Shown piece after piece: positions 43,307 through 55,524 of a stretch of 64,000 bases of DNA (position 1 is its first letter; the number at the start of each line of letters is the position of its first letter). A program made the translations under genes and the position numbers. The DNA is from Isoetes taiwanensis (taxonomy: Eukaryota; Streptophyta; Lycopodiopsida; Isoetales; Isoetaceae). The stretch is from positions 39,485,841 through 39,549,840 of the forward strand of contig JAJEKV010000002.1 of NCBI GenBank assembly GCA_021234155.1, read 5' to 3'. The notes under the pieces were generated by a model. The model saw only the letters and a program-made list of their open reading frames with translations, did not search any database and was not told the DNA's origin.

Positions 43307-43430
43307 TCATAAAGCTTTTACTTTTTTTTTTTAGTTCTATCTCAAATTACATGCATGTCACAAAAGCAAAATGTATATTCATAAAGCTTTTACTTTTTTT
43401 TTTTAGTTCTATCCTGCATGCATGTCACAC
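43307..43430. repeat. About 72-bp tandem duplication
   Basis: CATAAAGCTTTTAC followed by a T-run and TTAGTTCTATC occurs at 43308 and 43379, each followed by a GCATGTCACA block. Confidence 0.8.
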
Positions 43431-43639
43431 ATGTATATACGTACATGAGTACGCATACTGGCCCATCAAGCGGCCAGGACCGTTACAATTTTCCTATTTA
43501 TTCACACTCCATCTATCCTTTATCTTAGCATTCAGCTGAAATCAATGCAAAATTAATGCTGAATCTACATTTTTTGGGGTCAGTGCCAAGGGAAAACGAG
43601 CAATCTGGTTATAAAATCTCCTTCTAGTGGGTGATGTTT

Positions 43640-44322
43640 GGAGGAAAAAACTCTCACAAGGAGCCGGAATAGTACCTAATATCTGTTCTATGTCTGGACC
43701 TTTGCCAGATCCAAAAGGGCGACCAAAAGTGGCAATCTAAGCTTCTTGTCGTAGCTCAGAAATATAATTTCAAAATTACAGCTGCAGGCAACCGAAGGCA
43801 TCATCAAAGAGATTGGAATTTAGATTGGAAACCATCAATTCTAAACAAAAAGGGCATTAGATCAGCAGAACAGAAAAGTGAACCTGACAAAGTCGATGAT
43901 AGGGTAGTTGTTACGATTGATCTCAAGAAGTTAAGATCAGATGCAAAAAAGGCAGTGAATCAGACCTCAAATGCTGTGCAAAGTATGTTGCAGAGTGTTA
44001 AAAAGGCAGGGCAAGAATAAGAAGACGATCCTGTGCAAATGTGGAGAGAATTATGCAACAGCACTGCTGTGAGGATAACAGTCGGATTGTGTTTGGTATA
44101 AGACGATCTACAATCAATTTTATTGGAATTTTAGCATCATGGATGCTGGTAATCTTTGTGCTTGGCAAGATTTTGTTGGCATTTGCTAGGAAATTTAGGT
44201 GGGGATGGGAAGAGATCCTTGGAAAATATTCTATAGTTAAAAGGGACAGAGGCCTCGCGGGTAAGGAAGTAATAGTTGGTGGAAAGCACAATCATAGATC
44301 TACGCGGTCGGATTCAGCTTAA
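43640..44322 (+). pseudogene. Decayed protein-coding fragment, one membrane segment
   Basis: Two plus frames look coding but are out of register. One gives VVVTIDLKKLRSDAKKAVNQ and ends at a stop near 44020. The next (44041-44322) gives a hydrophobic segment, INFIGILASWMLVIFVLGK, followed by a basic tail and a stop. The product family is not recognised. The proximity and similar composition suggest one gene broken by a shift, or adjacent exons; a processed copy of a host gene is possible. Confidence 0.35.
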
Positions 44323-46612
44323 AAGCCCGATTAACAAAAGACCCACCTTGGACTTACAGCTTCGTTGCCTACTTCTTCAGCCCATCGACCCCTAGGCTCA
44401 GGTATGGCGAGGGGCAGACATCAATGGGAAAAGAAATTATAGCAGGCATGAACATCTGGCATGCAATTTGCAGTTAGAAATTTTATCCCAGTCTGGGCAC
44501 GTATCCTAACCACGACAATTGTTTAGCCAGAAAACACTTTCCAGTTCCAAATGTAATTTTTTTTTGAATTGTTTTTGCCTGAAAAGATTTTTTTTTTTTG
44601 GATTTTTTTTGCCTGAAAACTTCAATTTTCTTTTACTAATCATATATATAGGAAGACAACTATGAAATTTGGAACAAAAATATTCCCTGCCTTTTCGATT
44701 ATCCAGACTTCAACGAATCCTTCACAAATCTTAAGTTATAAAAATACGGTCTTTGATTGGGCACACATTATAGGTAGAGAAATAGCTACTGGGGGATGTT
44801 ACCAAAAAAACTATTAATTTGCTAGTCTAAAACCAAAAGTAGTTTTTTGATCGCGCATGATTTTTGGTGAACTGTGAACCTATAGAAGATAATTGAAAAA
44901 ACCGAAATATTCAAAGAAGGAAATAATTTTTTGGTTAGACATAGGAAATTGATCAAATACTTTATTCAAACAAAAACAATTGTTCAGATTTGTCCCCTCG
45001 AGGCCGAGAGGCCAAGAGAGTTATCTTTATGATCATCGGGAGGGAAGATTTAACCTCCCTTAAACAGCTGCTGGAGGTGATTATCGCCATTGATTTGATA
45101 ATCTTTCCAATTTCATCCATGGAATTGATAATCTGTGCAGAGCAGTGAGTTATGGAAAATAACCTCCACTGCCAAGATGTCGATCCAAGGGTAGAGGTTG
45201 CTGCGATTTGATAATCATATAACAGCAATTGTTTAAGACATGCAATGCTTTGGTTCACGTTTTTCGATATATACAATTATCGAGAGTATACCTCAGCAAT
45301 CTTATATGTAGCAAACAATCTCCAGTTTGGAGGTCGAGTATGAGTAATTCATTTAAGTCGTGTTGTTGATTTTGAAGCTGATCAATTGGCAATATAGTTT
45401 TTTACTAAGTATGACTTAGTACTTGTCTATTTCATTATTATATTTTTTTAGTGTTGCGCTACTCTATCTTTTTTTATCTAGTCTGTACAGTTTCTACATT
45501 AAATTCGAGCATTCTGGCTTAGAATACAAAAGATACAAGAATTTGAGATAGTTTTTATTGCACAAGTTCGAGTCAGAACATAGCAGGGATATAGAACCTT
45601 CTATTTTGGAGTTAACTCTTAGCGAACTTCAGTTTAAATTGGACTAACACAAGTTGGTCTAGTTTTTTGTGTTGCACATAGGGGGGCAAGCTTTGTCCCC
45701 CCATGGGGGGGGGGGGGGATTTTGATGTTTTGAAGGCACAGATTAGTCTTATAGAGTATATGTGATGGGATATTCTGGGAGGATGCTTAGGATGGCACGG
45801 GCTTGAGCGTGAGCCGAGGATACCTGCTTTGCAGGCCACATGTATTGTGCATGAAGGGGCATCGAGTACTGAGCTGCTGGATTAGTGCATTTCGGCTTCT
45901 AGGGTTCAAGTCTACAACCCTCTTTCCTGGAAGCAAGGGTCGTGTAAACTGTTTTTGTGTGGGGCCTTTTCACGGAGTCTGGCCCCAAAACCACTTGTCT
46001 GAAAGGCAATGGTCTTCCTTCACTAGAATGCCATCTATGTAGGGTTTCCGTCTATCTATCAAAAAGCTCTATTTACAGTGGGTTAGAATGGTCTCTCAAA
46101 AAATCCTATTTGCAGCAGGTTAGAACGAAGATCTGCCTGATTCTTGCCTGAATTTGGTAAATGGTCAATAGATCAGATCGAATCGGATCTAGATCATGCA
46201 AATGAAATCAGTTTTTGAAACAGAGTAGCCAATTTACATATAAATTTTCCAATTTCTCAGTTTTGGCAGGGGATTCGTCTTCTTCGTACCCCATTATTTG
46301 GAGGGTCTTCAGCCATTTGGCAAGCAAAGCTTTCAAAAATTAAGGTTTTCCTCTGCACAATTCGTCCTTCTCTTCAACAGTAGGTTCTAAGACCATTTAC
46401 ACACACCTGAAGCCTCTGAAGAAGGTGACATACTTGATGTAAGGTATTCTTTTCATGACATTTTGTTCTGTAATGAATTTATTATTACTATATGGAATGC
46501 AGTAGCAGGTAATTGGGATACATATGTTATCGCTTCCTGAGGGAATTTTGAACCTGCAATTTATAAGCATCATCATAACATCTTCAATGCTCTAGACTCA
46601 TGAGTATGATGA
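44323..46612. other. Intergenic DNA
   Basis: AT-rich with T-runs near 44560-44620 and a G-run at 45705-45718. No gene recognised. Confidence 0.4.
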
Positions 46613-47703
46613 ATTCTCATGAGGACTCGCATCATGCATCGAAATCGCCGATAGATAGGCTCTTTCATTCATTCATCTCAGCAGGTGTTTTACATTGATT
46701 GAGAGTGGGTAGCCACACATCGCAGGCTACCCAGTAACTAAATATAAATTATTACAAATATATATCTAAAAATAACTCAATTGAGTTGTTAAAATGAAAA
46801 TGTATGATGAGATGTTGGATGATGTACCTACTGAGGGCTTATCACCGGGATTAAAAAACCCCGCCCTTTCGGGTTTTCGAGGAAAAACCCTCGTGATAAG
46901 CCCTCAGCAAGGGGGCTTGGATAATCGTTAGGCTACTATATCATTGTTTGCAAAATATATGAATACCGAAGAAGCCAAAAAGCGCATGTTATCCAAATCC
47001 CTGCACAACATAAATACTAAAACACATACATGAGATAAAAACGTCTAAAACAAAGGGTTGGTCACGCATGCCACACGAAAATAATAAATGTAGTAAACAA
47101 GCAGAATATACATAGAGAGAGAGAGAGAGAGGAGAATTAATTAATTATGCATAATTAAAATGGGGGGAGGGTGGGTTCAAGAGAAAAAAGAGAAGAAAAC
47201 TGCTGAGACGAAGAAGAAACGAGACTCTTGCTATAAAAACCTAAACTAGGGGTCCAAAACTGCATGCAAAACATGCATATATACATGCTCCTCCTCATGA
47301 AAATCGTGATACAATGGAGTGGATCGACTATCATTCTCATGAGGACTCGCATCATGCATCTAAATCGCTGATAAGAAGAGAACTCTGCTTATAAGAATGA
47401 TCGCGAAGGATGGAAGAGAATTGCTTCAATCCAGATGACTAGGCCCAGATGGAAAAAAAAAAAGAATGAGAAACGTCAAGAATTGTCTATCCATGCAGGA
47501 AGAAGCCCCTCCCCTGCATGGTTCAAGAGAAAAAAGAGAAGGAAACTACTGAGACGAAGAAGAAACGCCGATTTGAGAAGCTGAAAAAGACTCCTGCTAT
47601 AAAAACCTAAACTAGAGGTCTAAAACTGCATGCAAAACATGCATACCTGTATACTCCTCCTCATGAGAATCGCAATCCAATGGAGTGGATCAACTATCGT
47701 TAT
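46613..47703. repeat. Interspersed direct repeats
   Basis: ATTCTCATGAGGACTCGCAT and its continuation occur at 46613-46653 and 47333-47371. A longer unit occurs at 47175-47338 and 47521-47703; it starts GTTCAAGAGAAAAAAGAGAA and contains GCTATAAAAACCTAAACTAG. The second unit carries an extra block of about 25 bases. Confidence 0.8.
46831..46907. repeat. Perfect 15-bp inverted repeat with nested stems
   Basis: CTGAGGGCTTATCAC at 46831-46845 is the exact complement of GTGATAAGCCCTCAG at 46893-46907. Inside, AACCCCGCCCTTTCGGGTT and GGTTTTCGAGGAAAAACC can form further stems. Confidence 0.85.
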
Positions 47704-48086
47704 TCTCTTGCAACTGCAATTTAGCTAAGAGATCTTAAGTCTTATTTTTTTCAATCCTGTATTTGTTACAACTTCAATGAAAGAGGGGCACTTTATAGCA
47801 CAGATGAAATACAGTCTTTGCAGCCTGGCCCAGCAGGTCTTATTTTTTCTAGTGATAGTTGTGGGAATTTGAAGATTTGGCACCGGTCATAGTGCACATT
47901 CAACATTCTGTCATGTAATATTAATTTGTAAAATAAGAGAATACTCTAGTCTTGGCTTGTGTAATAAGGTGAAGTGCTCTCTCTGATTACATTTTTGATA
48001 GGAAGCATCATTTTCTGTATGGAAGTCTGCCTTTTTTAGAATGGTAGTTGGAAGTCTTTATTCATTTTGATTCTTAGGGTTTTTGA

Positions 48087-48305
48087 ATGTTACTGTTCCC
48101 CATTGACATATCAGTATTCAAACTAGCTCAATTATCAAGAATGATAGATCAAGTAGCAGGTGGTCTTAGAAAAGTCAGTAATGTAGGTTTGGTTAGACAT
48201 CTTCCCGAAGTTGGGATTACTATGTGTCTAATTACTGCACTCTACTTTACTAAACACGAAGTTCAAAAATTTTACAACAGAACTACAAAGCTGATTTCCC
48301 ATTGA
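48087..48305 (+). other. Possible exon or short ORF
   Basis: A 72-codon plus frame with a balanced, protein-like composition: RMIDQVAGGLRKVSNVGLVR, then a hydrophobic stretch ITMCLITALYF and a basic end. TTGACATATCAG just inside it resembles a splice acceptor, so it may be a terminal exon. No family recognised. Confidence 0.25.
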
Positions 48306-49225
48306 ACTACTACTAGCATGCATGATGGTTTGGCTCTTTTGCTGCCTTCATTTATTGTAATATTTAGGAAACTATGCTTGCAGTTGTGTCTAGACATTTC
48401 AGATAAAACCCACAAGTCACTGGCATATAAAGGCTCTGTGAAGGCATTCAAAGAAACTTAACACAGCGCAGCAAAGACTTCAACACAGTCCAATGTCTAC
48501 GCATTTCAGTCAAATGAAAAGCCCCCTCCCCCCAAGAAACTCTTGCAGAAATGCATAAATTGTAATTGTTTAATAATTTCTTCATATTTGATTGATTTGT
48601 ACACAATTTGCAGTTTTATCATATTAGGTATCCATCCTTCAATATATATGCACACGATCTCTTACCATGTGTTGACTCTATCATAGCTGCAGCATCAATG
48701 GGTTTGTCTATCTGAATGATCCTACTTCTATTACAAACAACAATACAGTATATATAACTTTCTATCTGGCACTTCTATACTGCACTTTCACAATCTTTAG
48801 ATGTATTCCCATTGTAGTATAAACCAACTCATACGACATTTCTTATATCAGCCATTATCATCCCTTGCTAAGTATAAATCCCTCATAGTACAATCTATAA
48901 TCTAATGTCGCATGTACCTAAAAAAAAAGTTTGACGCAATGATATGTACAACTACAAAACCTCAAGTTTGAACAATCACCTTTGCCGATAGAGAATTCGA
49001 TAACCTCCCCATGAAATGCGTAACTTTCTAGTAATGCATCCAAAGCAATTGTCTAAACTTAATATGCCTGAAAAACATATAAAATATATTCGTAATATTT
49101 TCGCGGCAATTATAATGGTATACGGTTGTGGACGCAGCAATGGGCCTTCCAAAAGAGCAACCCGTATACTTTGGCCAATTCCTTTGGTATAGCGAGAAGG
49201 TGTTTTGGCAGTGGTTAAGGCGATG
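48306..49225. other. Intergenic DNA
   Basis: AT-rich; no gene, RNA gene or structured repeat was seen. Confidence 0.4.
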
Positions 49226-49228
49226 ATT

Positions 49229-49327
49229 GCCGTATTGTATTGTATTGTATTGTATTGTATTGTATTGTATTGTATTGTATTGTATTGTATTGTATTGTAT
49301 TGTATTGTATTGTATTGTATTGTATTG
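49229..49327. repeat. (TTGTA)n microsatellite
   Basis: About 20 units of a pentanucleotide, essentially perfect. Confidence 0.97.
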
Positions 49328-49879
49328 TTTTTGCCATGTGAGAGGAGCTTAATTGATTGTTGCTATTTTGGGTGTTGTTTGTGGTTGTTGTATGGCATGT
49401 TCATGGCAAGTTTCCCAAAGATCTAGATTTGGAAGCCCACGACTCTTTTTGTGGGAAAGTTTTTGTGTGGCAGACAGCTTGAAGGAATCGGATGTGCAAC
49501 ACGCCACATATATGCCTGATGCAATTGGTTGCAGGTGCTCCAGGGGATCAGCTTAGAGCATGGGCGGAATGTGCAGAGCAGAGGCAGGCATGCATATATT
49601 TTTCTTGGACCTTGGCCGCCACAAAGAAGCAAGGTTTTGGCCATGGCCTTAATGCTCTGATTTTTTTGTCATTTTGTGGGACCAGAAGTTTCTGTGCTTG
49701 CTTTCTTTCTTTTACGCAAGGCACCTCTGTGTATGTGTTCCAAAGCGGGTCCGAATGCTATGAACAGGATCCACTGCTAGCAACATGGCTATGAATGGTT
49801 GTGGATGCCTAGGAGTATCTGCAACAGCCGCCTAGGAATATCTGCAGCATTCCGACAACCTCGCTGAGCATAGGGGTGA

Positions 49880-50330
49880 TGGCAACAATTGGCGCCCACT
49901 TTATTGGCTCCCGAAACCAAGTTCGCGAACCAAGTGGGTTAGCCAGGCGGAACCCTAAAAATTCCTGGCCGACGTGGTGGGAGGCTCGCCGCGGCCGGCG
50001 TGGGTTTCCTACCCGTTCGCTCGGGCTTAACCCAACCCGGCTAGCGCGTGCTTGGCAGGTGCGAAGCTGGGCCGGAGTACGGGCGGTATAGGGCCACGGG
50101 TTCACCGGGCGAACCCCGGCCGGGAGTACGGCACCGGGCAGGGCCGCAGGGGTACGGGCGGCAAATGGGTGGGCGGGGAGCTACGTGTTCGCTGGGCTTA
50201 ACCCCCCGTGCAGTGTACGGGCAGACGGGGCGGGTATTGGCGGGGGGGGCTGACGGGCGAAGCAAGCCGTCAGCCACCCTCGTTCCGGAGTCCGCGGACC
50301 ATCTGCCCATGGTATCGCCTCCAGCCCAGA
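49880..50330. repeat. GC-rich block with GGGCGAACCC-type words
   Basis: Strongly GC-rich against an AT-rich background. It contains GTTCGCGAAC, GGTTCACCGGGCGAACCCC and GTGTTCGCTGGGCTTAACC, related to the palindromic words at 61855-62240. Open frames here are composition artefacts. Confidence 0.5.
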
Positions 50331-51059
50331 TCCCCTACCAAGTATCATAACAATGTTAGGCAAATGAAAGTCACATATTTTTCTAGAAATTTCTTCAAGG
50401 CCGGCTTCTCCATCGTCATTCTCGGACGCCCTTGCGGCTTCGAGAACAAGCTCCTCGGCGAAGAAGAAGCTCCGTATAAACTCCAAGAATGGGATCGATT
50501 GGAGAACGTGGCTCCTTAGCCCTGTTAAAACAAGTATTTCGCCTTCCTTTTTTTTTTTTTTTTTGAACGATTTTGAGATGCATTGAGCGATTTTGAGTCT
50601 TGTTTTGAGCTCCATTGACAAAATTATAAGTGTGTGCTCATTACAATTGCATCTAGGTTCCCTATTGCCATCCCTATTGCTACACTTGGTGAGAGTTGCC
50701 CATCATAATAAAATATGTTTCCTTAAGTGGGCTTTATTTATATTTGTTGAAGCTTATTTTTATTTCTTTGAATGTTGAACTTATTTTTATTTGTTGAAGC
50801 TTGTTTTATTTGTTGAAGCTTCTCCTTTATTTCTTAAAAGCTTCTCTTAGTGTGACTCATAATCACACGGAATTCAGATATCTATTTCGAGCACTCTACA
50901 TTTATCCGCGGAGACCATGTGTCGCCCGGGGCGATTCCCTCGGTCGGCATGGATGAGCGTCCCTTGCCATTTGGCCCTCTGAGAGCGGCCCTGATGTCCC
51001 CCTGGACGCATCGGTAGCATTGTCGAATGGTACCCCAACCGGCTTCGTCTTATCCCGCT

Positions 51060-51777
51060 AGGTATGTTTTGTGTGCTTGTTAACCGTATTTGTTTTGTGA
51101 CGGGGAATACCATGGCATTTGGTGCCCAGTGCGCGTGGTCCGCGTCTGTTGAGAGCGGTCGGGCCCACACCGTTGCCCAAATGCCCGGATTTGATTTACC
51201 ACGACACACGGTGTACACACTTTGTAGACAAGAGTCGCGACCGGTTTCCGGGATTGACCCGCAATGGAGCTTGGAGCCACCATCGAGCCACCATGCAGAT
51301 CAATGGTGGCCCACAGCCGGAACATTATCCCGAGGGGTGCAACCCCGTAATTGCGTAGAGAGGGTGTCCGAAGCGGGGAGAGGGCTGCAAAGCGTCCGAA
51401 AGATCCCAAAAGCTGCCGCGTATGATGGAGGCCGCGGAGACATAGAGAGGCGAGAGAAGGCGCAACAACGATCGCCTCTACAAAGATGTCTTACCCCCGA
51501 AAGCCCCTAGATGCCTTCCCGAGGGGCCGGACGCCATGTTTTATGAGGCCCGACACCAAGACAAAGCGGGGCGGTGAGGATGCAGCCCTATCATGAAGGT
51601 CGCATTAGAGTCGAGCTAGTTAGCGCAATTGGCGTCGGGCAGAAGACCGGACCGCATATGCTATGCTCAATGATCGGGCCATTGCCTGAGGAGGGATCGG
51701 TGGCCATTTGCCCACGAGGAGGAGTTGCTAGCCCTCCGCAGGATACGGAGTCTCGGCCCCGGGTTACGATCTTGAGT
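51060..51777 (+). pseudogene. Ulp1-carrying gene, part left of the copia insertion
   Basis: GC-rich, coding-like plus-strand sequence in several frames; one 148-codon frame runs 51064-51510, and near 51525 another reads PDAMFYEARHQDKAG. It joins to 56608 once the copia element is removed. No domain is recognised in this part, which would be the N-terminal region of the protease gene. Frame breaks are frequent. Confidence 0.35.
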
Positions 51778-51782
51778 CATCT
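51778..51782. repeat. Left target-site duplication of the copia element (CATCT)
   Basis: CATCT, identical to 56603-56607. Confidence 0.9.
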
Positions 51783-52383
51783 TGATGGAAATGAAAGCTT
51801 TTGAGTCCTGAATTGAACCCGCATTTGAATACCACAATCAATCTTCTCCCTTTTTAAATCCTCACTTCACAATTATCCACGGAGGGATCTCAGTACAACG
51901 AATTCCACAAAGGATTAGCGGCCTCTACATTGCTCTTCACACAAGGACTTAACCACACGTAAATTTACAAGAAGATAATATTCTCGAGAAAGCAAAAACA
52001 CGTAACCTTTTCTCGATGATTTTGGGTCGTTCAACTTCCTACCCTTTGTCACGGGCGTCAAGTAAAACCACCTTAGAATCAAGCTGCCAATCCCGAATCC
52101 CTTCTAATCGTCACACAATCACTGCTTATGGTTTGTTTAGCCGATCAAATCCACTGCCAAATCTCACACGACTTCCGACTGCAGATGCCGCCCAGCTATC
52201 TTCAACAAATTCTTCTCGTCCGTCTTTTTTCCTTTCTTTACTTTTCTTTAAAAATGAAATTAACATGCAAACATAATATGTTAAAATAGTCCATGTGTTT
52301 TTGCAATGCCATGCCACATGTAATCGACCATTAACCAACTATTCACCATCACATAGGCGTGACAAAAATACTAAAATCTAACA
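51783..52383 (-). repeat. 3' LTR of the copia element
   Basis: 601 bp. Its upper half (from about 52100) is essentially identical to the 5' LTR, while the lower half differs at many CAG/CTG positions. Confidence 0.9.
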
Positions 52384-52396
52384 ATCTCCCCCTCAC
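52384..52396 (-). promoter_or_regulatory. Polypurine tract of the copia element
   Basis: The minus strand reads GTGAGGGGGAGAT directly before the LTR start TGTTAGATTT. Confidence 0.8.
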
Positions 52397-52398
52397 GC

Positions 52399-55300
52399 CT
52401 ATGTGATAACAGTCCCAACGTCTTCAACCCCTAATTCTTTTTGAAACATTTTGAATTTGGGCTCTGGCAGAGCCTTTGTAAATATATCTGCACACTGCAT
52501 ATCTGTAGGTCTATATAGTACAGCTATCTCCCCATTTCTCACGTGATCACGTATGAAGTGATTATGCAGCTCAATATGTTTTGTTCTTTCATGTAAAACT
52601 GGATTTTTCGTCATGGCAATACAGCTTGTACTATCACAATATAATGGTGTTGGCTCTTTCTGTATTAGGCCTAATTCTGCGAGTAATCGTCTAAGCCAAA
52701 TTATTTCTCTGGAAGCAAGTGAAACTGCTGCATACTCAGCTTCTGCCGTAGAAAGAGCAATAGAGGTTTGTTTCTTACTTTTCCAGGCAATAGCTGTCTT
52801 TCCTAATAAGCAAGCATATCCTGATCTCGATTTACGTGTATCCACATCACCACCCCAATCTGCATCTGCAAAACCTTCAAGCAATAGACTTTCCAGTTTT
52901 ATACCATGTTCACGTCTGAAAATAAGTCCATAGTTTAGAGTGCCTTTTAAAAACCTTAGAATACGCTTCGCGCATTTCCAATGTCCTTCACCAGGATTGT
53001 TTAAAAATTGACTTAACATATTTACCCCATACGAGATGTCAGGACGAGTACAATTTGATACATATTGAAGACATCCAATAAGCTCTCTATAGGGACGATT
53101 CATCATAACAGTCTTTTCTTCTTCTGTTTTCGGACACATTTCAGAGCTGATTCTTTGCCCAGATGCTACTGGAGTGCTAGCAGATTTGCATTCTTCCATC
53201 TTAAATCTTTTAAGCATACCTAAAATATTCTTTTTCTGGGTGACAGCTATAAATCCATTTTCCCTATGTCTATAAACTTCCATACCTAACAATTGTTTCA
53301 GTTCCCCCAAGTCTGTCATCTGAAATCTTTGCTTTAAAATATTTTTGCAACATTTTAAGCAGTTAACATCATTTGCTGCCATGACACAATCATCTACATA
53401 CACGGCAATTATACAAAAATGATCTCCGTCTCTATAGACATACACATTTCCATCCATGTTTAATTTTTCAAATCCATGTGCTTTCAAATGATTATCAAGA
53501 CATACATACCATTGCCGTGGCGCTTGCCTTAGACCATAGACTGCCTTCTGTAATTTCCATACTTTATCCCCATCAGTCTCATATCCAGGAGGTTGCTCCA
53601 TATAAATCTCCTCATTCAAGTCTGCATTTAAAAATGCCGTGCTAACATCCATATGATGCAGTTCCAAATTGTGTGTGTTAGCAATAGCCATAATCGCTCT
53701 AATACTTGTTAACTTAACAATAGGAGAGAAAGTTTCATCATAATCAATACCTTCTATTTGTGTATATCCTTTTGCCACTAGTCTCGCTTTGAACTTTTGT
53801 GTCTGTTCATCTGGCCCCTGTTTAATTCTAAAAATCCACTTGTTTCCAACAACATTTCTGTTATTAGGCCTGTCAACTAATTTGTATGTCTCCGTACGTT
53901 TAAAAGAACTTAATTCTGCATCCATTGCATGTTTCCATTTATCTGACTCTGGGCTTTCTATAGCTTCATTATAGTTAGTCGGTATTTCTGATTCTAACAC
54001 AGTCATAAGAGCCGGTATTACCTGATCACTTTCTTCAATCTCTTCATGTGTTACACTTCTCTCAGTTGCATCTCTCCTCATACTTCTTCCAGTCTCATCC
54101 CTTCCATATTGTGCTGTATCGAATGGTATTCCTTCCTTAAGCAATTCCGCCCGGTTCTTCTCCTCTGCCCGTACTACCTTCTGAGGCGGTTCTATTTCCT
54201 CATCATCACGTTCAGTTTGATCTAGATGTTGAGTTTGTTCTTCTTGCCCTTCTGCTTGGTTAGTGTCAACAATAGCTCCTGTTTCTTCTTCCTCATCATC
54301 AAAATAGTCCACTGGTTCCCAGTTAATATTTCCATCTGCATCTTGATCTTGCTTATTAGTAAAAACCCGATCCTTATATAATACTTTTTCAAAGAAAATA
54401 ACATCTCGACTGACAATTACTGCTCGTTTACTTTTCTTAGGAAAAGGCTTTCTACTTTGTTTACCCAACATGCAACCATGACACGGTGTGTCCAAGCCTT
54501 CCTCAATATTACCTACAACATCTAAGTCATTCAATACCTTGTGCTTCTTCATAAAGATTATATTTTTCAAATTTGTGTGACCTAGACGTTGATGCCATAA
54601 TTCTATTGATTTATTATTTTCAACTTCAAGACTTAATAGCATGTCTACACTTCTTGGACAAAACTCAAACCGATTTCCAACCCGATTTGCATATAATACA
54701 ATGTTTCCATTATTGTGCACTATGCACATGTGCTTATCAAATGACACTCTATAATCTCTATCTACCAAATCCGCTACAGAAATTAAGTTCTTCACCACTC
54801 CTGGAACACATAAGACATTATCAATAGATATCACACTTCCATCTTCTCCTTCAAGTTCTAACAAGCCACAACCTTCTACTTTTTGTTCTTCACCATTTGC
54901 CATACGTACACATTTTAGTTTACTAGTTTGCATATCTCTTAATATTTGTGAACTTCCCATCACGGATTTTTCAGCTCCAGAATCTATAACCACATGGTTA
55001 GCCAAATTTTCGTTGCACAAACTTGATAACACAAATGAATTTACCTCTTCTTCAGGAATTTCTTCAGTTGATACACGACCTATAGTTGGTTTTGAAAAGG
55101 TAACTGTCCTTCTTGAAGCTCCTCTACTAGAAGATGAAGATCCTCTAAAACTTCCACGTCCTCTTCCTTTTCTTGTACACATATTTGCAAGATGTCCTCC
55201 TTCCCCACAAACATAACACGTACGACCTCTAATACGCGAACAATTTGGCTTAATATGACCACTTTCCCCACATCCATAGCATATCACATCCTTCACTTCC

Positions 55301-55524
55301 TTACTTCTCCCTCGCCCTCTTTCAGCAAATAAAATACTATCTCCCCCTGGATTATAATCCCTTCTTGCTTCTCTTTGTGTGACTTCAGTTCTTGCTGTAC
55401 TTATTGCTTCTTCCTTAGTTTTTGCAGTTGTGCGAATTAATGAAGCAATATTTTCATCATATTCAGCAAACATATCTGATATGTATAATATTTTTTTGGG
55501 AACGCAGAGTGGAGCAAAGACCAT
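52399..55524 (-). CDS. Copia Gag-Pol without integrase core
   Basis: A continuous frame of 1041 codons. It has two CCHC knuckles (CYGCGESGHIKPNC and CYVCGEGGHLANMC), the aspartic protease (VVIDSGAEKSVMG) and the GAG-pre-integrase block (LWHQRLGHTNLKNI, CHGCMLGKQSRKPFP). It then passes straight to VIVSRDVIFFEKVLY, the integrase C-terminal end, so the DDE core is missing without loss of frame. RT follows (WVFRIKQGPDE, LHHMDVSTAFLN, QPPGYE, YGLRQAPRQWY, active site YVDDCVM), then RNase H (STAEAEYAAVSLASREIIWL, ADIFTKALP). The start lies in a region with shifts, so the true Gag start is at 55973. Confidence 0.92.
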   Translation of the reverse strand: MVFAPLCVPKKILYISDMFAEYDENIASLIRTTAKTKEEAISTARTEVTQREARRDYNPGGDSILFAERGRGRSKEVKDVICYGCGESGHIKPNCSRIRGRTCYVCGEGGHLANMCTRKGRGRGSFRGSSSSSRGASRRTVTFSKPTIGRVSTEEIPEEEVNSFVLSSLCNENLANHVVIDSGAEKSVMGSSQILRDMQTSKLKCVRMANGEEQKVEGCGLLELEGEDGSVISIDNVLCVPGVVKNLISVADLVDRDYRVSFDKHMCIVHNNGNIVLYANRVGNRFEFCPRSVDMLLSLEVENNKSIELWHQRLGHTNLKNIIFMKKHKVLNDLDVVGNIEEGLDTPCHGCMLGKQSRKPFPKKSKRAVIVSRDVIFFEKVLYKDRVFTNKQDQDADGNINWEPVDYFDDEEEETGAIVDTNQAEGQEEQTQHLDQTERDDEEIEPPQKVVRAEEKNRAELLKEGIPFDTAQYGRDETGRSMRRDATERSVTHEEIEESDQVIPALMTVLESEIPTNYNEAIESPESDKWKHAMDAELSSFKRTETYKLVDRPNNRNVVGNKWIFRIKQGPDEQTQKFKARLVAKGYTQIEGIDYDETFSPIVKLTSIRAIMAIANTHNLELHHMDVSTAFLNADLNEEIYMEQPPGYETDGDKVWKLQKAVYGLRQAPRQWYVCLDNHLKAHGFEKLNMDGNVYVYRDGDHFCIIAVYVDDCVMAANDVNCLKCCKNILKQRFQMTDLGELKQLLGMEVYRHRENGFIAVTQKKNILGMLKRFKMEECKSASTPVASGQRISSEMCPKTEEEKTVMMNRPYRELIGCLQYVSNCTRPDISYGVNMLSQFLNNPGEGHWKCAKRILRFLKGTLNYGLIFRREHGIKLESLLLEGFADADWGGDVDTRKSRSGYACLLGKTAIAWKSKKQTSIALSTAEAEYAAVSLASREIIWLRRLLAELGLIQKEPTPLYCDSTSCIAMTKNPVLHERTKHIELHNHFIRDHVRNGEIAVLYRPTDMQCADIFTKALPEPKFKMFQKELGVEDVGTVIT

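Noticed and set aside
49876-50519. Several overlapping ORFs in the GC-rich block
   Set aside because: They arise on both strands from stop-poor GC-rich sequence with no domain or coding-like composition.
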